From contig JAHBWF010000077.1 in assembly GCA_019637105.1 (NCBI GenBank), positions 1 to 36,004 on the forward strand: a stretch of 36,004 nt of DNA. The letters are read 5' to 3'. The stretch is from Labilithrix sp. GTDB lineage: Bacteria; Myxococcota_A; Polyangia; Polyangiales; Polyangiaceae. Positions 1 to 8,478 of the stretch are shown piece by piece. The translations under genes were made by a program, and so were the position numbers. Within the stretch, counting starts at the first letter, position 1. Every line of letters starts with the position of its first letter. The notes beneath the pieces are model-generated. The model made no database searches and had not been told where the DNA came from. It saw nothing but the letters and a program-made list of their open reading frames with translations.

Positions 1-2353
1 GCGGCGCGGGGACGGGCACCTCGCCGGAGCCGACCTTCGAGCCGTTGTCCTCGAAGCGCGTGTCGGTGGTGAAGACCACCGACAGCGGCGTGAGCGTCGC
101 CGGCGCCTCCGACGCCTCGACGAGCGCGACGCCCTGCTGGACGTGAACGCCGACCGTGTTCGCGCGGACGATCGACGAGGCGACCGAGCCCGACGCGCTC
201 GAGAAGACCAGCCCGACGCTGGCGTTGTCGCGGACGATCGAGCGCGTCATGACGAGCGCGCCGCCCTGGGAGACCCCCACGCCGTGCCCGAAGCCGAGCA
301 CGGTCGCGCGCACGCCCTCGAACGCCGAGTCCTCGACGGTCGCCCGCGTCTCCGCCCCCAGGACGGCCAACCCGGCCTCCGCGCCGCCGCGCGCGAGCAC
401 GCGCGCGAGGTTCAGCGCCCCGCCCTTCTGGACCTGCAGCGAGTACGCCCTCCCGTCGCGCGCGGACGGCCGCGTGTCGACGACCGAGACGCCGCGCAAC
501 GACGCGACGGCCCCCGGGCCGGTCACGTGAACGGCGGTGTCCGACGCGCGCAGGATCGCCGCGTCCGTGAGCGAGAGCTCGGCGCCGTCCGCGGCGACGA
601 CCGCGATCCCCCCGTCGTCGTCCGCCGGCTTCGTGTCGGAGATCGCCGCGCGCTGGAGCGAGACCTTCGCGGAGGCCGTGGCGAGCACGCCGAGGGCCTC
701 GGATCGGCGGACGATGACGTCACGAGCGTCGATCGTACCGCCGGCGAGCGCGATGATGGACGCGCTGGCGCTGCTCTCCGCGCCGTCGACGCTGCGGGCG
801 AGGTCCGACACGACGGCGCCCGCGATGGTCGCGGCGCCCCGGACCGCGATGCCCACGCCGCGGACCTTCGAGACGTAGACGTCGCTCGCCTCGAGGCGCC
901 CGCTGGCGACGATCCCGCCGGCGCCGCCGTCGACGACCGCCGTACGCGTCACGGTCAGCGTGCTCGCCGAGTCGCCGAGCACCCCGCCGATCGCCTCGTC
1001 GGGATCGCCGACGACGCCGCGGACGACGCTCGACGTCACGGTCATCTCCGCGCCTCGGTTCGCGAAGAACCCGGTCAGCGCGGGCCGCACGCACGTCGTC
1101 CCCGTGATCTCGATCTCCACCTTGCCCTGCGCGAGCACGCAGCTCGCGATCGCGCCGCCGGCGGAGTCGGGCCCCGGCCGGACGTCGGCGACGTGCGAGC
1201 GCTCGACGCGGACGGAGATGGCGCCGTCGTCCGAAGCCGCCGCGGCGACGACTCCGCCGCCGAACGTGTCGAGCACCGCGGACTCGCGCACGGTGACCTG
1301 GCCGCCCGTCTGCGCGCCGACGCCCCAGCCGAAGGCGCGGTTGCCCGCGCGCTGGGAGACGCCCGCGACGATCGAGCGCGCGAGCGTGAGCCGCGCGTCC
1401 CTCTGCGCGCCCGCGCCCATCTCGCCCGAGCTCGTGATCGCCGAGTCTTCGACGGTGACCTCGCTCTCGAAGCCCGCCGCCACGCCGTGGCCGAAGCGCC
1501 CCGACGCGTCGGGCAGCGTCTTCCGCACCGCGAGCCCTCGCGCCGTCACGCGCGTGCCCGCGTCGGCGGCGAGGATCCCGAGGCGCCGGTTGCCCTCGAG
1601 CACGAGATCGTCGAGCGCCATCTCGACGCCCGCGTTGGCCGAGACGCCCACCTCGAACGACGTGATCGTCAGGCCGCGGACCGACGCCTTGATCTTCCGC
1701 GTGACCTCGACGCCCGGCGTCGACACGTCGCCGCCGCGGAGCGTGACCCTGGCCGCGCAGCGCCCCGCGAGCGTGACGGCCCTCGGCAGCGTGACCGTGC
1801 CGGTGTACGTGCCCTCCTCGATCGCGATCGTCGCGCCCGCGGGCGCCGCCGCCACCGCCGCCTGGATCGTGGTGAAGTGCGTCGCGTCGACCTCGCCGGG
1901 CGTGAACGAGTCGTCGACGAAGTAGGTCGCCGCCGCCGGCGGGAAGGGCGCCGCGCAGTCGCCGACCGGCGCGCACGAGGTCGAGCCGAGCCGCGGGCGC
2001 GTCGCGCCCGTGCACGTCGTCTCCGCGATCACCGGCGAGCAGCCGAGCCCCGAGGGATCGCGCGCGAAGCCCGGCGGGCACTCGCCGGGACCGACCGGCG
2101 TGCACTCGGTCCGCCCGAAGAACGCCACCTCGCCTGCGCCGCACGCCGCGAGCTCCCCGCACGGCGCGCCGCCGGGGCCGGCGCCGTCGAGGCACGCCTC
2201 GAAGCCGGCGGGCGCGCAGCGATCGTCCTCCACCCCCGAGCCCGGCTCGCAGACGAGCGGCGCCTCCGGCCCCGTCGTCGCGGGCGGGGTCCCGTCGTCC
2301 GCGACGCACGCGACGGCGAAGAGCGCCGCGATCGCGATCCCGCGTGTCCGCAC
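1..2353 (-). CDS. Right-handed parallel beta-helix lipoprotein, partial (3' end outside window)
   Basis: Reading the minus strand from a GTG at 2353, the frame stays open to the left edge (about 784 codons), so the stop lies outside the window. The N-terminus is a short signal peptide with a lipobox-like AVAC at Cys16, suggesting an outer-membrane or surface lipoprotein. A Cys-rich stretch follows (about residues 30-125, with a motif like CPPGFA). Then comes YFVDDSFTPGEVDATHFTTI, followed by AAVAAAPAGATIAIEEGTYT, the typical entry of DUF1565/pectate-lyase-like parallel beta-helix proteins. The rest is many short repeats with regular V/I/L and G/A/S spacing such as SIVRANTVGVHV. The GTG sits one base past the stop of the upstream gene at 2355, so the two are probably cotranscribed and coupled. 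Substrate is unknown; a surface adhesin or polysaccharide-binding role is only inference. A long open frame at 720-2309 on the same strand is in a different register and rich in Arg, so it is not the gene. Confidence 0.85.
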   Translation of the reverse strand, partial: MRTRGIAIAALFAVACVADDGTPPATTGPEAPLVCEPGSGVEDDRCAPAGFEACLDGAGPGGAPCGELAACGAGEVAFFGRTECTPVGPGECPPGFARDPSGLGCSPVIAETTCTGATRPRLGSTSCAPVGDCAAPFPPAAATYFVDDSFTPGEVDATHFTTIQAAVAAAPAGATIAIEEGTYTGTVTLPRAVTLAGRCAARVTLRGGDVSTPGVEVTRKIKASVRGLTITSFEVGVSANAGVEMALDDLVLEGNRRLGILAADAGTRVTARGLAVRKTLPDASGRFGHGVAAGFESEVTVEDSAITSSGEMGAGAQRDARLTLARSIVAGVSQRAGNRAFGWGVGAQTGGQVTVRESAVLDTFGGGVVAAAASDDGAISVRVERSHVADVRPGPDSAGGAIASCVLAQGKVEIEITGTTCVRPALTGFFANRGAEMTVTSSVVRGVVGDPDEAIGGVLGDSASTLTVTRTAVVDGGAGGIVASGRLEASDVYVSKVRGVGIAVRGAATIAGAVVSDLARSVDGAESSASASIIALAGGTIDARDVIVRRSEALGVLATASAKVSLQRAAISDTKPADDDGGIAVVAADGAELSLTDAAILRASDTAVHVTGPGAVASLRGVSVVDTRPSARDGRAYSLQVQKGGALNLARVLARGGAEAGLAVLGAETRATVEDSAFEGVRATVLGFGHGVGVSQGGALVMTRSIVRDNASVGLVFSSASGSVASSIVRANTVGVHVQQGVALVEASEAPATLTPLSVVFTTDTRFEDNGSKVGSGEVPVPAP

Positions 2354-2354
2354 C

Positions 2355-3623
2355 TCAGCCTCCGTCCCCCGCGGCGCCGTCGGGCGCGCCGCCGTCCTCC
2401 GCGCCCGCGTCGCGGGCCGTCTTCGGGATCACGCACTCGACGAGCGGCGCGACCGTCTCGGTCTTGCCCGCCGTCGCCTGCAGCGCGTTGAACGCCACGC
2501 CCATGCTCATGGCGTCGCACGGGACGTCCGGATCGCTCCGGCCGTCGGCGAGGACGTCGAGGTTGTCGTTCACGAACGTCGTCATCAGCTCGTAGTTGTC
2601 CTTGTCGTTCGTGTCGCAGAAGCCGATGAGGCGGAAGCCGTTGATGACGTCGCGCTGGCGGACGCGCCCGGCGATGATGCCGTCCTCGATCCGCCAGACG
2701 CGGTCCTGCCCCTTCGCGAGCTTCCCGACGACCACGCTCTGCTGGAGGCGGATCGGGTAGGCGACGACGACGCCCTTGTAGCCGGGGAACCAGAAGAGCG
2801 TGTCCTCGGGCAGCTCGGTCACGAGGTAGCCGTCGCGGACGAACGCGTCGGCGCTGAAGATCTTCGAGTCGGGCAGGTTCGGCCCGCCGCGGTCCTCGAC
2901 GAGCGTCTCCGCCTGCACCGTCCACGGCATGTCCGGGGTGAAGCAAGGCTGGTTGACCCACTCCGACGTCTCGCAGCTCCACGGCAGCGGCTTCTCGAGC
3001 CCCGGCGACGGGTAGAGGTCGATGCGGACGCGGTCGTCGTTCGGCAGGCCGTTGTAGCCCGTGATCCGGATGAGGAACGTGTAGTGGCCGACGCACAGCG
3101 CGCAGTTGAAGGCGTCGTCCGACAGCCCGTACTTCTTCGCGACCTGCGGGACGAGCGCGGCCGAGTACTCGAGCTTCCCGAACGTGTTGTCGCGGCAGTA
3201 CCTGCCGTCGCGCGGGAGCTGCGAGGCGCCGGCCTTGCAGCTCGGCGGCGGATCCTCGGAGAGGCACGTCTCGGACGCGGTGCAGACGCCGTCGAGATCG
3301 AGCCCGAGGTCCTGCCACGCGTTCGCGTCGACCACCCCCTCTTCGTTGAGCGACCCGAGGCGCATCGACGAGATCGCGAGGACGATCGGCCCCTCGTCCG
3401 CGGCGCCGTTCGGCGCGGGTCGGTCCTCGGGCCGCGGCCTGCCCGCGCTGAAGCAGCCGCGCGCGTCGGGCTTCGACCACCAGCCGACGCCTCCCTTCGC
3501 GGGCGGCCGCTCGATCGCGTCGCCGACGAGGAGCGACGCGTCGTACGTGTTGCAGCCGTGCGCGCCGGTCATGCCGCCGGCGGCCGCGAGAAGGAAGATC
3601 GAGAAGAGGCCACGCGCCCTCAT
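2355..3623 (-). CDS. Exported hypothetical protein, possible lipoprotein (422 aa)
   Basis: The ATG at 3623 opens an N-terminal signal peptide (MRARGLFSIFLLAAAGGMTG) followed by Cys24 in the context AHGC, a weak lipobox. It is therefore exported and possibly lipidated. The body (about residues 50-400) contains many Cys residues in pairs, for example CTASETC, CALC, CETSEW and CF, suggesting disulfides and a periplasmic or surface location. It ends in an acidic Asp/Gly/Ala-rich tail (DAGAEDGGAPDGAAGDGG). I do not recognise a named family; such Cys-rich lipoproteins are common in Myxococcota. It lies immediately upstream of the beta-helix lipoprotein gene with a one-base gap, so the two products may work together at the cell surface. 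A TACGAT hexamer lies nine bases before the ATG, and GAGGGA between them could act as ribosome binding site. Confidence 0.85.
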   Translation of the reverse strand: MRARGLFSIFLLAAAGGMTGAHGCNTYDASLLVGDAIERPPAKGGVGWWSKPDARGCFSAGRPRPEDRPAPNGAADEGPIVLAISSMRLGSLNEEGVVDANAWQDLGLDLDGVCTASETCLSEDPPPSCKAGASQLPRDGRYCRDNTFGKLEYSAALVPQVAKKYGLSDDAFNCALCVGHYTFLIRITGYNGLPNDDRVRIDLYPSPGLEKPLPWSCETSEWVNQPCFTPDMPWTVQAETLVEDRGGPNLPDSKIFSADAFVRDGYLVTELPEDTLFWFPGYKGVVVAYPIRLQQSVVVGKLAKGQDRVWRIEDGIIAGRVRQRDVINGFRLIGFCDTNDKDNYELMTTFVNDNLDVLADGRSDPDVPCDAMSMGVAFNALQATAGKTETVAPLVECVIPKTARDAGAEDGGAPDGAAGDGG

Positions 3624-3632
3624 CCGTCCCTC

Positions 3633-3638
3633 ATCGTA
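3633..3638 (-). promoter_or_regulatory. -10-like hexamer TACGAT before the exported protein pair
   Basis: TACGAT on the minus strand ends 9 bases before the ATG at 3623, in an otherwise GC-rich divergent intergenic stretch. No convincing -35 is visible. The spacing predicts a leader of only a few bases, as at several other genes here. Confidence 0.35.
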
Positions 3639-3798
3639 GCTCGTTTCCGCCGCCCGCGGCGTCTCGTGGCGCCCGGCCTCTCGCCCTCGCCGTACGCGCT
3701 CGCGTCGAGTCGAGGCGCGACGCTCGCGCTCGGGCGCCCGGCTTCGACGCTCGGCCCGCTCTTAGAGCTTGATCCGCGGCTATCGCGCTGGAATACCG

Positions 3799-5421
3799 AT
3801 GTCCATGAGCGAAGTGGGGAAGATCGTCGGGCTCCTGAAGTCGGACGCGATCGAGAAGCAGATCGCGGCCGCCATCGTCCTCGGGGAGCTGAAGGCGAAG
3901 GGGCCGGGGGTCGTCGAGGGCCTGGGCGCGGTCCTCGAGAGCGGCGTGCCCTTGCTCCAGGTCCACGCCCTCGACGCGCTGGCGCGCGTCGGCGCCAAGA
4001 AGGCGCTCACGCAGATCTTCCCGCTCCTCGCCACCGGCGACGACGACGTCCGGCGCGCCGCGACGCGCGCCGTCGCCAGCGTCGGCGAGGAGGTCGTCCC
4101 CATCATCAAGCAGAAGATGGCGGCGGCCGGCCCCGAGGAGCGCCGCGCGCTCGACGCCGCGCTCGCGGAGCTCGGCGGAAAGGACGCCTTCTCCGCGCTG
4201 GTGAAGGGCCTCGCCTCGAGCGACGCGGAGGCCGCCAAGGCCGCGGCGCTCGCGGTCCGCCAGCAGATCAAGAGCGCGGACGGCAACAAGCGCCGGAGCT
4301 ACCTCGCCGAGATCGAGCGGTTCCTCGACGCCCAGAAGAAGAAGGGCGGCTCGCCGGGCGCGACGGCCGCAGCGGTGAAGATCCTCGGGTACCTCGAGGA
4401 CGAGAAGACGATCCCGACGCTGCTCCAGTACGGCGGCGACGAGAAGCAGCACGCCAGCGTCCGCCAGGAGGCGATCATCGCCTTCCGCTTCGCGCTGCAG
4501 AAGGACAAGCCGAGCGCGAAGGTGATCGACACCCTCGTGAAGGCCGCCGAGGCCGCCGACCGCACGCTCGCCCAGACGGCGCTGCACACGCTCGGCAGCC
4601 TCCAGATCGGCGACGACACCGCCAAGCGGCTCGAGAAGCTCGCGCTCCACGCCGACTTCGAGCGCGCGCGCTTCGTCCTCGAGCTCCTCGGACGCGTGGG
4701 CGGCAACGAGGCCGCGCGGGTGCTCACCAAGGTCCTCACGTCGACGACCGACCGCCGCTACGCCGAGGCCGCCGCCGGCGGCCTGTCCGGCAGGGAGGAC
4801 GCCGTCCCCGCGCTCGCCAGGGCGCTGCTCGAGACGACGAACCCCGATCGCGCCTGGGTCCTCCGCAACGTGCTCCGCCCGACCGCGAAGAAGATCTCGC
4901 CGGCGCTCCGCAAGCAGATCCTCGAAGAGGCGATGTCGCGGCTCGGCAAGGGCGAGCGCAACTACGAGGCCCACCTCGACGTCGCGCGCGACGCCGATCC
5001 CGACGGGGTCGCGGACGCCCTCCGCGGGCTCGCCGGGCGGCTGCGCAAGAAGGACGAGAACAAGGCGCGCGTCGTCCTCGCGATCCTCTGCAAGTCGGAT
5101 CGCGCCACGGACGAGGACCGCTACGCCCTCGCGTCGCTCGAGCTCTCGCGCTCGAACCGCGACACGCGGCCCACCTCGCGCGCCGGCGACGAGTCGCTCC
5201 GCCTCCTCGGCGGGCTCCTTCGCCACGGGTTCGACGTCGCGCGGGCCTTGAAGAAGGACCGCGTCCTCGAGCTCGATCACCTCTACTACGTGGGCTTCCA
5301 CTTCACCGAGGAGGGTCACCCGCTCGGCGAGGAGCTCCTCGAGGAGGTCGTGAAGAAGGGCGGGCGCGCGAAGGTCGCGAAGATGGCGAAGAACAAGCTC
5401 GCCCTCGCGGAGGCGAGCTGA
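3799..5421 (+). CDS. HEAT-repeat protein (540 aa)
   Basis: From about residue 10 to 370 the protein is a series of roughly 35-40-residue helical pairs of HEAT/PBS-lyase type, e.g. LLQVHALDALARVGAKKALT and VRRAATRAVASVGEEVVPII. Each has the usual conserved Ala/Leu/Val pattern and an Asp or Arg at the turn. The last 170 residues (from about KKDENKARVVLAILCKS) are also helical but not clearly HEAT; they are rich in Lys and Arg. There is no signal peptide or membrane segment, so it is probably cytoplasmic. HEAT solenoids are protein-binding scaffolds, and nothing here shows the partner. I start it at the ATG at 3799 (MSMSEVGK); ATG 3805 is equally possible, while a TTG 30 bases upstream has no support. 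It is followed by the glutaredoxin-fold gene on the same strand after 81 bases. Confidence 0.88.
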   Translation: MSMSEVGKIVGLLKSDAIEKQIAAAIVLGELKAKGPGVVEGLGAVLESGVPLLQVHALDALARVGAKKALTQIFPLLATGDDDVRRAATRAVASVGEEVVPIIKQKMAAAGPEERRALDAALAELGGKDAFSALVKGLASSDAEAAKAAALAVRQQIKSADGNKRRSYLAEIERFLDAQKKKGGSPGATAAAVKILGYLEDEKTIPTLLQYGGDEKQHASVRQEAIIAFRFALQKDKPSAKVIDTLVKAAEAADRTLAQTALHTLGSLQIGDDTAKRLEKLALHADFERARFVLELLGRVGGNEAARVLTKVLTSTTDRRYAEAAAGGLSGREDAVPALARALLETTNPDRAWVLRNVLRPTAKKISPALRKQILEEAMSRLGKGERNYEAHLDVARDADPDGVADALRGLAGRLRKKDENKARVVLAILCKSDRATDEDRYALASLELSRSNRDTRPTSRAGDESLRLLGGLLRHGFDVARALKKDRVLELDHLYYVGFHFTEEGHPLGEELLEEVVKKGGRAKVAKMAKNKLALAEAS

Positions 5422-5502
5422 CCGCGGGCGGCGGATCGCGCGCGCGGACCGCCACTCCCCGCTTGACCGCGCCGCGAACGGGACGATGATGTCGCCGCCG
5501 TC

Positions 5503-6009
5503 ATGCTCGACCTCGTCCGCACCTCGCTCCACCGCGCGCTCACGACCCCGGCGGGGGACCGCTTCTTGCCCGTCCGCGTGCCGAAGGACCTCGCGCGCCG
5601 CTTCAACACGCTGCTCGGCGATCCCTTGTGCTCGAAGGAGGAGCTCGAGCGCCGGCGCGCCGGCCGCGCGAAGCTCGAGGAGCTGAAGAGGACCGGCGGC
5701 GCGTCGACGCCCGCGCCGGGGGGCGCGGCGCCCGCCGTGCAGGCGCCGGTCATGATCTACTTCGAGAAGGACCGGAACGCGCGGATGCTCGGCCGCATCC
5801 AGGAGATGCTCGACGCCAAGCAGATCGCCTACACGCTCCTCGACGTCGCGGGCGACCCGACGTCGAGGGACTTCGTCCTGCGCGAGGCGAAGTGCAAGGA
5901 CGACGACCTGCCGATCGTCTTCGTCGCCAGCGCGGTCGTCGGCGGCTACAACGACCTCGTCGACTGGGACGTCTCGGGCCGGCTCGCGAACGCCCTCGCG
6001 GGCAAGTGA
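5503..6009 (+). CDS. Glutaredoxin-fold protein lacking the redox CxxC (168 aa)
   Basis: Residues 82-168 align by eye with glutaredoxin: strand PVMIYF, then helix MLGRIQEMLDAKQIAYTLLDV, the cis-proline strand DDLPIVFV (Pro137), and the GGYNDL loop (about 148-152) that matches the glutaredoxin GG.DDL motif. The position of the active CPYC is EKDRNAR, so both catalytic cysteines are missing. The only cysteines are Cys43 and Cys131. A classical thiol-disulfide reaction is therefore unlikely; the fold may bind a partner or ligand, as SH3BGR-like proteins do. The first 65 residues are a charged helical extension, followed by a Gly/Ala/Pro linker. There is no signal peptide, so it is probably cytoplasmic. 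It sits 81 bases after the HEAT protein and 49 before the next small gene, so an operon is plausible. Confidence 0.82.
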   Translation: MLDLVRTSLHRALTTPAGDRFLPVRVPKDLARRFNTLLGDPLCSKEELERRRAGRAKLEELKRTGGASTPAPGGAAPAVQAPVMIYFEKDRNARMLGRIQEMLDAKQIAYTLLDVAGDPTSRDFVLREAKCKDDDLPIVFVASAVVGGYNDLVDWDVSGRLANALAGK

Positions 6010-6058
6010 GCCCGGAGGCCGCGCGGGGCCGCGCGCGCGCGCGAGGCGGGCGCACGCC

Positions 6059-6469
6059 GTGACGCCCGCGCTCCCGCTCCTGTCCTACAAGATCTCCCTC
6101 GACGACGCGCGCGTCCGCGCCTCGCCTCGGCAGGACGCGGACGGGGCGCCCTTCGACGGGCCGGGCGTCGATCTGCGCGGCGCCGAGGCGGCGGCGGTCA
6201 TCGAGGCCGCGGCGCCGCTCCTCGCCTGGCTCGACGCGCGGGAGCCGGGCGTCTCGGTGCGCTCCGTCTCCGTCCGCACCGCGCCCGCGCCCGCGCGCGT
6301 GCTCGTCTCGCTCGCACCCGGCGCCGCGGATCGGCGCCCCCGCGCGGTGCGGTTCGACGCGCCTTGGGCCGACGAGCTCCGCGACGCGGGGCGCGAGGCC
6401 GAGCGCCTCATCGGCGAGGCGTGCGCGCGCGTCCTCGCGCGGCGCGCCGCGGCGCGGGCGCCCACGTGA
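6059..6469 (+). CDS. Small hypothetical protein (136 aa)
   Basis: I do not recognise a family. The frame from the GTG at 6059 has G or C at almost every third position, as the neighbouring genes do, and it lies 49 bases after the glutaredoxin-fold gene on the same strand. The protein begins MTPALPLLSYKISLDDARVR, has an Ala-rich helix around residues 40-60 (AAAVIEAAAPLLAWLDAREP), a Val/Ser/Arg-rich middle that looks like paired strands (VSVRSVSVRTAPAPARVLVS) and a final amphipathic helix. No Cys pair, signal peptide or membrane segment is seen. It converges on the YkgJ-type gene with 106 bases between them. Confidence 0.6.
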   Translation: MTPALPLLSYKISLDDARVRASPRQDADGAPFDGPGVDLRGAEAAAVIEAAAPLLAWLDAREPGVSVRSVSVRTAPAPARVLVSLAPGAADRRPRAVRFDAPWADELRDAGREAERLIGEACARVLARRAAARAPT

Positions 6470-6575
6470 CCGCCGCGGCGCGAGCCCTCGAGGACGGTCC
6501 CAGGCTCGCCCGATCGACGCTCCCCCTTCACGATCCGCCGAGCGCGGCCGTTAGGCGATCGTGGCCCGCGTGCGA

Positions 6576-6941
6576 TCACCTCTCGCGCTTGAATTCGACG
6601 CTCTTGCCGAGGTGCCCGAGGCGGCGCGCCTCGAGGCAGGCGGGCGATCCCGGCTCGACGATGCGGCAGTCCTCGGGGCGCACCTCGTAGATCGCGCACG
6701 GGTATCGTCCCGGGACGGAGACGTCGAGACCGCCGCACCGCTCCCCCGCGTTCTTCACGAAGCGGAAGTGAGGCGGCCGGTCCTGGAGCTCGGTGTAGAT
6801 CGGGAGCAGCCGCTCCCCCATGCGCGCCTCGTCGGCCTCGAGGAGGTGCACGGTCTGTGGCCCGTGATGGCAGCAACGACCACACGCGACGCAGTCGTCG
6901 CCGTCGGGATCGGGCTCGCCGTCGACCGGAGTGAGAGGCAC
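6576..6941 (-). CDS. YkgJ-type cysteine-cluster protein (121 aa)
   Basis: The protein carries the YkgJ/UPF0153 pattern of metal-binding cysteines: CVACGRCCHHGP near the N-terminus, then ERCGGL, YPCAIYEVRPEDCRIVEPG and SPACLEAR. Members of this family are thought to chelate zinc or iron; the cellular role is poorly known. I chose the GTG at 6941 because GGAGG (6946-6950) precedes it by four bases and gives MPLTPVDGEPDPDGDDC. The longer frame that reaches 7046 adds about 35 Arg/Ser-rich residues with no family similarity. It is transcribed away from the kinase gene that starts at 7150; the 208-base divergent gap should hold both promoters. Confidence 0.85.
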   Translation of the reverse strand: MPLTPVDGEPDPDGDDCVACGRCCHHGPQTVHLLEADEARMGERLLPIYTELQDRPPHFRFVKNAGERCGGLDVSVPGRYPCAIYEVRPEDCRIVEPGSPACLEARRLGHLGKSVEFKRER

Positions 6942-7149
6942 CGCGCCTCCGGATATCGCGGCGGATTCGGGCGAGCAAGCCCAGCCCTTCGCCCCCGCGC
7001 TCCGCGGCCGCAAAGAGGCGCGACTGGAGCACGCGCGCGCACACACTTTTCCGCCGCTTACAGAAGCGATGCGACAGGCAGTCTCCAGGTGTTAACCTCT
7101 CCGGAGATGTTCGTCGATCCGGGGGCAAGCCGTCGTACCAGGGAGCCCG

Positions 7150-8478
7150 ATGAGCGATCCCAAGGCGCCTGAGACGCAGCCTGGCTTCGCCCCCTCGGAG
7201 ACGCCGTCGGAGATCCGCGCGCTCGCGCTCCCCGACGTGATCGACGGTCGCTACCGAGTGCTCGGTCGGCTCGGCGCCGGCGCGATGGGGGTCGTCCTCC
7301 GCGCCGAGGACTTGTTCCTCGAGCGCCCCGTCGCGATCAAGATCGTCGAGCCGTCGCTCGATCCCGCGGTCGGTCAGCGCTTCGTCAAGGAGGCGCAGGC
7401 GCTCGCCCAGGTGCGCCACGAGAACGTCGTCCAGGTCTACGCGTTCGGCCCCTTCCAGCAGTCGTCGTACCTCGCGATGGAGCTCGTCATGGGCGAGTCG
7501 CTGGAGAACGTCATCGAGGCGTACGCGCAGCGCGGCGCGACGATGGAGCTCTCGCGCGCGATCCCCATCCTGCGCGCCATCGGACACGGGCTCGACGCCG
7601 TCCACGCGCGGCGGCTCGTCCACCGCGACGTGAAGCCGGCCAACGTCATCATCGAGAGGGGCACCGACCGGCCCGTCCTCATCGACTTCGGTCTCGCCCG
7701 CCGGCGCTCGAAGTCGAGCCCGAAGCTGTCGATCGTCGGCGGGACGCCCTCGTACATGGCGCCGGAGCAAGCGCGCGATCCGGACGGGACGCGCATCACC
7801 TCGCGCGCGGACCTCTACGCGCTGGGGTGCACCGCCTTCGAGCTCCTCACCGGGCGCCCGGTGTTCGAAGGCGACGACGTCTACACCGTCCTGCTCGGCC
7901 ACCTGAACCAGGAGCCGCGGAAGGTCTCGACGCTCCGCCCGGACCTCGCGCCGGTCGACGACGTCATCCACCGCGCGCTCGCGAAGAACCCCGACGACCG
8001 GCACGGGTCGGCGAGCGAGCTGGTCGCGACGCTCGAGGTCGCGCTCTCGCGCGCCGGCGCCGCGCCGACGACGGCGCCGACGGTGGCCGTCCTCGCCGCG
8101 GACGGCGGGCTCCGCCGATCGCTCGTGCGGAACACGACCACGGCGCTGCGCGCGCGCGGCCACGAGATCCGCTGCGACGCCGCCGAGTCCGCGGCGGAGG
8201 CCGCGGCGCTCGTCAGCGGCGGGCGCTACGATCTGGTCGTCATCGACGAGGAGTCCGCGGCCGGGCGGCTCGCCGAGCTCGTGCTGCTGGTCCGCGGCCG
8301 GCACGCGGAGGCCGAGGTCGTGGTCGTCAGCCGCGACTTCCCCGCGACGGCGCGCGCGCTCGGCGACGTCCGAGTCCGCCACCTCGTCCCGAAGCCGGTG
8401 AACACCCACGTCCTCGCCGCGGTGATCGGCCGCCTGAACCTCGTCAAGCCCCCGGCCGGGCGCTACTCGGCGCCGTAG
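7150..8478 (+). CDS. Serine/threonine protein kinase fused to a C-terminal receiver-like domain (442 aa)
   Basis: Residues 34-300 form a Hanks-type kinase: glycine loop LGAGAMGVV (41-49), ATP-binding Lys64 in VAIK, catalytic loop HRDVKPANV (Asp160), DFG at 179-181, and MAPEQ with Glu206. All key residues are present, so it should be active. Residues 310-430 look like a response-regulator receiver domain: VAVLAAD at the first strand with Asp318, YDLVVIDEE with a candidate phospho-acceptor Asp366, VVVVSRD (Ser394 at the conserved Ser/Thr position) and LVPKPV with the conserved Lys415. Such a fusion would join Ser/Thr and phosphorelay signalling, but no phosphotransfer partner is in the window. 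No membrane segment is seen. The start ATG has GGGAG four bases upstream. Its 3' end overlaps the 3' end of the next, oppositely directed kinase gene by 16 bases. Confidence 0.93.
   Translation: MSDPKAPETQPGFAPSETPSEIRALALPDVIDGRYRVLGRLGAGAMGVVLRAEDLFLERPVAIKIVEPSLDPAVGQRFVKEAQALAQVRHENVVQVYAFGPFQQSSYLAMELVMGESLENVIEAYAQRGATMELSRAIPILRAIGHGLDAVHARRLVHRDVKPANVIIERGTDRPVLIDFGLARRRSKSSPKLSIVGGTPSYMAPEQARDPDGTRITSRADLYALGCTAFELLTGRPVFEGDDVYTVLLGHLNQEPRKVSTLRPDLAPVDDVIHRALAKNPDDRHGSASELVATLEVALSRAGAAPTTAPTVAVLAADGGLRRSLVRNTTTALRARGHEIRCDAAESAAEAAALVSGGRYDLVVIDEESAAGRLAELVLLVRGRHAEAEVVVVSRDFPATARALGDVRVRHLVPKPVNTHVLAAVIGRLNLVKPPAGRYSAP

Noticed and set aside
720-2309. A 529-codon minus-strand open frame in the beta-helix region
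   Set aside because: It is on the right strand but in a different register from the frame carrying FTTIQAAVAAAPAGATI; its product is Arg/Gly-rich.
143-2491. A 782-codon plus-strand open frame
   Set aside because: It is the antisense shadow of the beta-helix lipoprotein gene, which has proper signal peptide and family motifs.
7090-7105. AGGT-N4-ACCT near the kinase-receiver gene as an operator
   Set aside because: Four-base arms are too short to be meaningful without a second copy.
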